A DNA stretch of 64,000 nt from assembly GCF_019320115.1 (NCBI RefSeq), contig NC_089591.1, positions 56,668,078-56,732,077 of the forward strand, read 5' to 3'. Position 1 is the stretch's first letter. Each line of letters begins with the position of its first letter. This document shows, piece by piece, positions 57,578-64,000 of this stretch. A program made the translations under genes and the position numbers. The stretch is from Miscanthus floridulus (taxonomy: Eukaryota; Streptophyta; Magnoliopsida; Poales; Poaceae). The notes under the pieces are model-generated. The model did not search any database, was not told where the DNA came from, and saw nothing but the letters and a program-made list of their open reading frames with translations.

Positions 57578-60486
57578 TGCAACACCCTAAAATTTGCAAG
57601 ATTTTTAAATAGGCGAATTTGATTTATTTATGCAATTTGGGAGCATTTAAACTTAGAAAAAAATAATAACTTTTGTTAAAATTAAAATCAACTATAAGGT
57701 CTAGCTACATGTTTGTGCATTCATGCTGATGCATACTTATTTTTGTGATGCTGATCAAAATTGCAAAAGGATTTAAATTTGAATTAAATTTGGTTTTGAA
57801 AATGTGTTTAAGCAAAAGAAAATGGATTTTCTCTCTCTCCCTCTCTTGGATTCTAGCTTGCTGGCCAATTTCCAGCGCCAGCCTAGGTCTCTGGAGCCTA
57901 GCTCCACTCCATCCAATTACCCAGGCCTGACTCCCCTCCCATGACCCAACAAGCAGGCCAGCCCATCAAGCGGTGTGGGCGTCGCTCCCCTCTCCCTTGC
58001 TCTGTCTCACTATCAGCCCGACGCCGCACCTTGAGCCACTGATGCCCTGAGCCCGCTTGTCAGCCATCTTCTTCCTCGAGTCATCATCGACATAGACTCT
58101 ATTCCGCTAGGACTCTGTTGCTGCCTCGATTTCCATGGAGTTTGGCATGACCCGCACGCCGAGGCTCTCATAAATAGCAGCCTCATGTCCGCGCTACCTC
58201 CCTATTCCACCCTAGTGTCAGCCGCCGCCTCTAATCGTACTTGCAATGCAGTCACAAATCTAGCTCGTCGCCGTCGTCTTTGTTTCGACAAGTTCGTTGC
58301 CTTGCTGTCTTCGTAAGCTAGCCGTCAAGCTTTGTCTCGAGTTCACGAAGTTGCTGGGATCTTTTTCCCTTTCTTTCTTGCTTTCGGTTGCTTATCCTCG
58401 TGTCACCAACATTGCAGATCATCGCCATCCGCCGTCCCGAGCCACACGCCGCCTCCATCCGCTCCATGCCGCTGTGATTTGCCGTGGTGACTTCACCGTC
58501 TTTCCCTCTTTCTTCCCGTGCTTTTCTTGAGTCAAACCGAGGTCTCTAGGGCCGGTTTCAAGATCGTCAGCGAGCTCCTTTGCCGTCGGCAATGGCAACC
58601 GCCGTGCCGGTCACTGTTCTGGTCGGTTTCTCTCTCTCTCCTACTGGATCTAATCCCCACCGTTCAACTCAGATCTAACGGTCCAGATCAGCCAATACCC
58701 CTTTGGTAGGAAATTTTGAGCCCCTCTAGTTTGCTAATTTTAAACCCGCAATCCACTCCAGATTCAAAATCCCAATTTTGATTTATTTCAATTCAAATTA
58801 AATCCATCTATTTATAGATTTTCCACTGATTTTGTTTTGCTTATAAAACTTCGTTTTAACTCTGTTTTGATCCGTTCAAGTTGCGTTAGATTCATAATCA
58901 TGTAATCTCCATGTTTATGCTATTGTTAAGTATGTTTTCAACTTTTGAAATTCATGGTTAGATTTAATCTATTATTTTATCAAAGGAAATATTGATTAAT
59001 TCATAATTTCTTTGTTTTAGCTCTGATTTTTGTGATCTTCGCGTCTGTGTGTTTGTAGCGAGACATAGATTTGTTTTACAAACTTTTCATCTTGATTTTA
59101 TGCTGTTGGCATACTGTTCTAAACTATAGTCTTTGTTTGCTATGCATGATTACTCTAGATGCTTGTATGTTGTTGCGATTATCGAGTATAGAGCGTCAAC
59201 TATCCATGGGTGATCAAGAGTACTACTTTGACGAGCAGAATTAGCAGGAACACTTTGTTCAAGGCAAGTATAGCATGGAATCATCCTTGTTACCTATTCA
59301 CTTTAATAATCAATCTATATTTGCATATGTCACCTTGATAAGGATTGCCTACAATTGTACTTATGCCTTGACTCCTATGGGATATGCATTGGGTAGCTTT
59401 GCTAGTGCTCAACTAAACCATGATCTTGTAACTTGACTAATGGTATATGCAATAAATATTAAAACATGACTTTTTATCAACTTGGAAAAAGGGGGCTGGA
59501 GTGTTTAGCTACTTTCTAAATGCTTTAGATTCCTCTTTCTAAGAACTTATCTGTAAGTGATCATCCGAGACTTATAGTACAGCTATGAGGGCCACATGAC
59601 TCTGGCTTTAGCTCAGTATGAGGACATTTTCTAGCTTGTTAGTTGTTACCTTTATGGCGCAACAGGGGCTTGACGAGATGGGGATAGGACAGCCTCTACT
59701 CTTATGTGTATCGCCGTGATGGAATTATGCTATTCGACAAGGGGTTTCCTATATCTGCTTGCCAATTAGAAACCTAGCGGCCCTAACTTGTTAGACGTAC
59801 CTTTGAAAGGCTTCATAGTGAACCCTGCCTGCTCACCTTGGAAGTATTTTGGGAGTGATAAACCTAGGCATATGGGTATCATGACTCATAATAAAAGTGT
59901 ACAACCTCTACAGAGTGTAAAACTGTTATAACAGTCATGCTCATAGTCATGAGTGGCCTTGGAACCCTTATGGAATAGATAATCACTATTAAGTAATTGT
60001 TTTTGCTATATATTACTCATGTTTACATTGATCATGTGTTTTACTTTGGGATTAAAACATCTTGTTGCTACTCTTATACTAAAATTATGACAACTAAAAG
60101 CTAAATGTTGTTAAACATGTGTCAAGCCTTTGAGCCTCATGAACCCTATGTTACACTTGTTGAGTATGATGTGTACTTATGCTTTTTTATTTTCATTATT
60201 TGTATAAAAATCCTAGATGGGTAACAGATTGTAATGGTAATGATGACTTTCCTGAGGATTACTAGACTTGTGGTCAACTAGTTGACGTCCCTGTGCTATG
60301 GAGCTTCTGCGATAGAGTTATCTTTATACTTCCGCTGTATTTATGTGAAGACTATGTCATATTAATAATGATGTAATAAACACTTTTGATGATACTATCT
60401 ATAATTTGTCGGCTTATGTGTGTGACTAATCTCTGGACGCACATAAGATTTTGCATCCCATTTTATCCTTAAAATCAAGTGTGACA
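57578..60486 (+). repeat. 5' LTR of the Tekay-like element
   Basis: Starts TGCAACACCCTAAAATTTGC and ends AAATCAAGTGTGACA, 2909 bp. Its second half is related, in reverse orientation, to the solo LTRs at 31647-35582 and 49071-52396. The GC-rich part 57840-58720 holds unconvincing open frames. Confidence 0.88.
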
Positions 60487-60489
60487 GAT

Positions 60490-60500
60490 TGGTATCAAAG
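60490..60500 (+). other. primer-binding site, initiator Met-tRNA
   Basis: TGGTATCAAAG three bases after the LTR end; one base away from the usual TGGTATCAGAG. Confidence 0.82.
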
Positions 60501-60673
60501 TTGTGTTGACTGTAGGACGCAAGCCTAGTTAGTAATGGTCGTTTTAGCCTCTTTTGCTTCACTCATTTCATGCTTACTACCTCACTCTTTTTATTTGTTA
60601 AATCTTATGATTCTTTTGCCTCACTCTATTATGAAAATTATTGCTTCTATTCTAACTAAATCTAACTCTATAG

Positions 60674-61531
60674 ATGCCTCATGCCAATAAGACCGCCTGC
60701 ATTAGCATCGGAGGCTACTACCCACCTCGTGGATTATATGAGCCCATGGAGCCATATGAGGAGGAACCTTGGGAGCAGGAAGTTAACTCACCAGCACCTG
60801 CACTTGCACCTATGCCTGAGCCACTCTAGGAAGAGCCCAAAGTTGAGGAAGATGTGGAGGTCGTTGAATTGGAAGATGATGAGGAGGAGGAGGATGATGT
60901 TCAAGAAGATGAGCAAGCCCCTACCATGGGATGGACTACAAAGTTCTATTACAAGCCAAGGTGTGAATCCTCCATTTTGCACCACTGACTTAAGGGGGTC
61001 CTTCAGACCTACTACGCTGATTGGGACGTAGCTGTGTAGTATGCCTGTGATGAGCATACACACCCTTTGGAGGACACTTATTGGAAGACTAGGGTGTGCA
61101 TCTACATTAGGGATGAAGAGAAGGAAGCATACCTGCTGGACTTGAACTATGTGCATCATGCTCATCGTGCCACCATGGAAGATAGCATAGAAGGCATAGC
61201 CGCTGAAGCCTGCATGGGTCTCTATGGCCGCCACTTTGATGATATGAAGGAGGATCAGTATCAATTCCTCCCTCGCCAACACCCTGAATTGGAATGAGCA
61301 ATAATGGACCCTGAAGGCATGGAACCAACTACTCAAGTGATGTTACACTTTGCCTATCAGTTAGTAGAGAAGAATCAACAACTGGAAGATTAGTTGAAGG
61401 CACAGGAGGAGTCTCTTAAGAGATACCAACAAGTGATAGATGACCAAAGGGCGTGCCCCATCCTGCCAAGGATTTATGAGAAGCTTCCCCATAAACCTCG
61501 CCCATAGGCGTTGGAGTTCCTTTCTATGTAA
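60674..61531 (+). pseudogene. ORF1 upstream of gag, Tekay-like element
   Basis: 285 codons from ATG 60674 to TAA 61529 in one frame, interrupted by about six stops (first TAG at 60827). It reads GGYYPPRGLYEPMEPYEEEP, a very acidic stretch (EDDEEEEDD), TYWKTRVCIYIRDEEKEAY, MGLYGRHFDDMKEDQYQF and a helical C-terminus. Separate upstream ORFs of this kind accompany some large Tekay-type elements; its job is unknown to me. Frame preservation despite the stops shows it was once coding. Confidence 0.6.
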
Positions 61532-62204
61532 TAAGACGTTAGTATCACGGGTCAAGTTGAGTCAAGTCAAGTCTAGTAGTGTGGTGTGAACTTTGGTGTG
61601 CCTAGTTAATTTATTATTATGTTTATTTTTTATTTGAATTTTTGTAATGAGTGCTGGAACTTTGTGGGCATGTCCACAAGTTCATAGTTAAGAATATTAA
61701 GTTTAAGTTTAATGAATAAATAGTTGGGTTTGGTACATCCTGTTCTTCGGATCTATTTTTCATAGCAGTCTGCTCTTATCTCAATGACCATCTAAATATA
61801 CTTGACCAAAAATTATTAAATTTTTATGGGAATAACTAGACTTAAGTATATTTCTAATTCCACTGGAATCACCCCTATATCTTTTGTAGTTTGAGAGATA
61901 TAGCTGTTTCAAGTTGAATTTCTATGCAGTCTAGAATCTAGAACAGTTTTGGTTGTATCTTATTTTGATTAACCTAATGCATAATCTGGGAATATGATCT
62001 GAATAAAAGTTGTAGATAATTTCTTAAGCTTTCTAACCATGCAAAGAACACCTATTTTGGATATCTACAACTCTAGATATAACTATTTTACTGAGCTGCT
62101 GATGTTGAAACTCGTCTAGAAATTTTTCAGAATGTATTCTATATCTCTATAAGTGTCTATAACTTGGAAATCTCTAAAATTTTGAACATTTGTGTTGGAT
62201 GTCA

Positions 62205-63504
62205 GATGTTCGAAAGAGGAAGAGGTAGAGGTCATGGAGGTATTCCCACAAATCCACCACCACTGCCACCTACTATTGAGCAGCTTCTGGTAGTGCAGAC
62301 ACAACTTATGCAAGCTTTGGTGTAGAATCAACAGAATCCTCCAATTGGTGGGGCACCACGTGACAAGTGTGGTGAATTCTTGAAGGGCCGCCCCCAATGT
62401 TTTCTCATGCCACTGATGCACTGGAAGTAGATGATTGGCTTCATTCAGTGGAGAAGTAACTCAACATAGCGCAGTGCGATGACCAGTAGAAGTGTTGTAC
62501 GTGTCAGGACAACTCCAGGGAGAAGCTCAAGACTAATGGGAGGCATACTAGTATGGACATCCCAATAATGCTCCTCCTGTCACCTAGTAGGAATTTAGAG
62601 AAAATTTCAGATCCTACCACATACCCGAAAGATTGATAGAGCTGAAGTAGGAGGAATTCAGAGCATTGAAGCAGGGGTCTATGTCTGTGGCTGAGTATCG
62701 TGAGAAATTCACTCAGTTGTCATGTTATTCTCTGAATGAGGTGGCTGATGATGCTGATAAGCAATGCTACTTTCTCAAGGGGTTGCATGATGGTCTGCAA
62801 CTCCAGCTTATGTCCAATACATACCCTAATTTCTAGACGTTGGTGAACCACGCTATTGTTATTAACAATAAGCCAAAGAGATAGAGGCTAAGAAGAGTAG
62901 GCTTTAGGGACATGCCTCTGGGAGTAATACTCGTCCATGCACCAATCTGTAGCAAAGCTTCCAGTAGAGGCACTCGAGGCCACCTAATCAGTGGACACGC
63001 AACCCGAACCGGTAGCAGAATGGCAATCAATGCCCCCAGCAAAAGAGTGGCCAGCAGACACCATGACAAGGAGCACCTAACAACACTCCCATGAAGACCA
63101 GTGCACCTAGCACCCCCAACATATGCTATCCTTGTGGAGAAGTTAGGCATTATGCTAACCATTGTCCTAGGAAGCAGAATCAGCTAACACCCCAGGGTCA
63201 GCATAATAATCAGAAAGGAACACCTCAGAAGCCAGCACCCAACACGAGAAAGGTGAATCATGTGTCTACAGAGATGGCGCTTGTAGAACCAGAAGTCATG
63301 CTCGGTACGTTTGATGTCAATTCCACTCCTGCCACTGTTCTTTTTTATTCTAGAGCTTCACGTTCTTTCATATCACAAGCATGTGTTAGAACGCATAGCA
63401 TACCCTTATGTGCCATGAAAAATCCTATACTAGTAAACTCACCAGGAGGTAGTATACAAGCTTCTTGTCGTTGTCTTACAACTAGTCTATCTTTAAGGGG
63501 ATAG
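62205..63504 (+). pseudogene. gag and protease remnant, Tekay-like element
   Basis: ATG 62205 (MFERGRGRGHGGIPTNPPP, TIEQLLVVQTQLMQAL). The capsid-like Retrotrans_gag domain is readable in pieces from 62420 to 62870 (DDWLHSVEK, EEFRALKQGSMSVAEYREKF, CYFLKGLHDGLQLQL). Zinc knuckle CYPCGEVRHYANHC at 63124-63165. Protease follows (LGTFDVNSTPATVLFYSRAS): at 63346-63354 the catalytic Asp-Ser-Gly of the family is Tyr-Ser-Arg, so the enzyme is dead. At least one frameshift separates the ATG frame from the knuckle frame. Confidence 0.82.
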
Positions 63505-63512
63505 AGTTCAAA

Positions 63513-64000
63513 GTGAGCCCCATTGTGTTGAGAACATCTGACATTGATGTGATTCTGGGTATGGATTGGATGATGCAACAACAAGCAGTGATTCAGTGTC
63601 AGGAGAAGGTAGTTGTTGTGACCGCACCGAATGGGGATAGAATCAGTGTCGATGTTGTAGTGCAGAAGCATTCGATAGCCATAGTGAACCAGCTTGATGA
63701 TAGTGCCAATAAGGAGGATCTAGTAGTGGATGAGTTTCTAGATGTGTTTCCCGATGACTTGCCAGGTATGCCACCTGACCATAACATTGAGTTTATTATT
63801 GAATTATTACCTGGAACTGCACCTATAGCTAAGCGTCCATATAGAATGAGGGTTAATGAACTAGAGGAACTTAAGAAATAAATAAAGGAGTAGCAGGAGA
63901 ATGATTTCATTCATCCTAGTTTGTCACTTTGGGGAGCATCGGTTATATTTGTTGACAAGAAGGATGGTACCCAGAGGATGTGTGTAGATTATCGGTCACT
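63513..64000 (+). pseudogene. end of protease and start of reverse transcriptase, Tekay-like element
   Basis: Reads SDIDVILGMDWM (post-protease motif, 63540), FLDVFPDDLPGMPPDHNIEF (63737), PIAKRPYRMRVNELEELKK (63824), then, past two stops (63879 and 63891), WGASVIFVDKKDGTQRMCVDYR up to the window edge. The catalytic RT site lies outside. Confidence 0.88.

Larger units (their letters stand above)
57578..64000 (+). mobile_element. Ty3/gypsy retrotransposon, Tekay-like, 5' part, runs off the right edge
   Basis: LTR 57578-60486, primer-binding site TGGTATCAAAG at 60490-60500, an ORF upstream of gag, gag with zinc knuckle, protease remnant and the start of RT, all plus strand. Only the 5' LTR lies in the window, so completeness and TSD cannot be judged. 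It has many stops. Confidence 0.88.

Noticed and set aside
1..64000. tRNA, rRNA or microRNA genes
   Set aside because: No cloverleaf with A and B boxes, rRNA core motif or convincing long precursor hairpin was noticed; a covariance-model scan would be needed to exclude small ones.

Overview
The window looks like nuclear DNA of a grass, probably panicoid. The evidence is GC-rich first exons next to AT-rich introns, a hAT-type MITE of a kind common in Andropogoneae, and deep nesting of Ty3/gypsy LTR retrotransposons. There is no bacterial-type operon structure. All taxonomic and family calls come from recognising the sequence; no database was searched.

Left part (1 to about 12.1 kb) is a gene island. 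A minus-strand WD40-repeat gene runs off the left edge and is broken: frameshifts, a stop, and a decayed, internally deleted Ty1/copia element (143-2150) in one intron. Next, also on the minus strand, is a C2-domain (Ca2+/phospholipid-binding type) gene with a 5'-UTR intron and one frameshift. It lies between two inverted, Mutator-like terminal repeats (about 4560-4790 and 8040-8276). On the plus strand (9453-11968) lies a filament-like plant protein (FPP) coiled-coil gene, 5'-truncated and with several frameshifts. None of the three would give a full-length product as read here.

Middle part (12.1-20.2 kb) is AT-rich. It holds a hAT-like MITE, CT and AT microsatellites, a complex tandem array, a 5'-truncated LINE and possible minus-strand exon remnants.

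Right part (20.2-54.5 kb) is a nest of LTR elements whose order can be read from target-site duplications. An outer element that lacks pol (20231-54492) was split by a Tat-like Ty3/gypsy element (21002-48477, TSD GGAGT). That element took a solo LTR in its own 5' LTR (21734-25307, TSD GATAA), a solo LTR inside its integrase (31647-35582, TSD GGGAC) and a CRM-like Ty3/gypsy element on the minus strand (38157-45859, TSD AGTAA/AGTGA). The outer element took another solo LTR (49071-52396, TSD ACGGC).

From 54.5 kb on there is degenerate DNA with a 720-bp hAT-like element (55312-56031, TSD GTCCCAAT). The 5' half of a Tekay-like Ty3/gypsy element (LTR 57578-60486, then PBS, ORF1, gag and protease, entering reverse transcriptase) runs off the right edge. 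Many retroelement stops fit C-to-T or G-to-A decay of CAG, CGA and TGG codons, as expected for methylated, silenced repeats.
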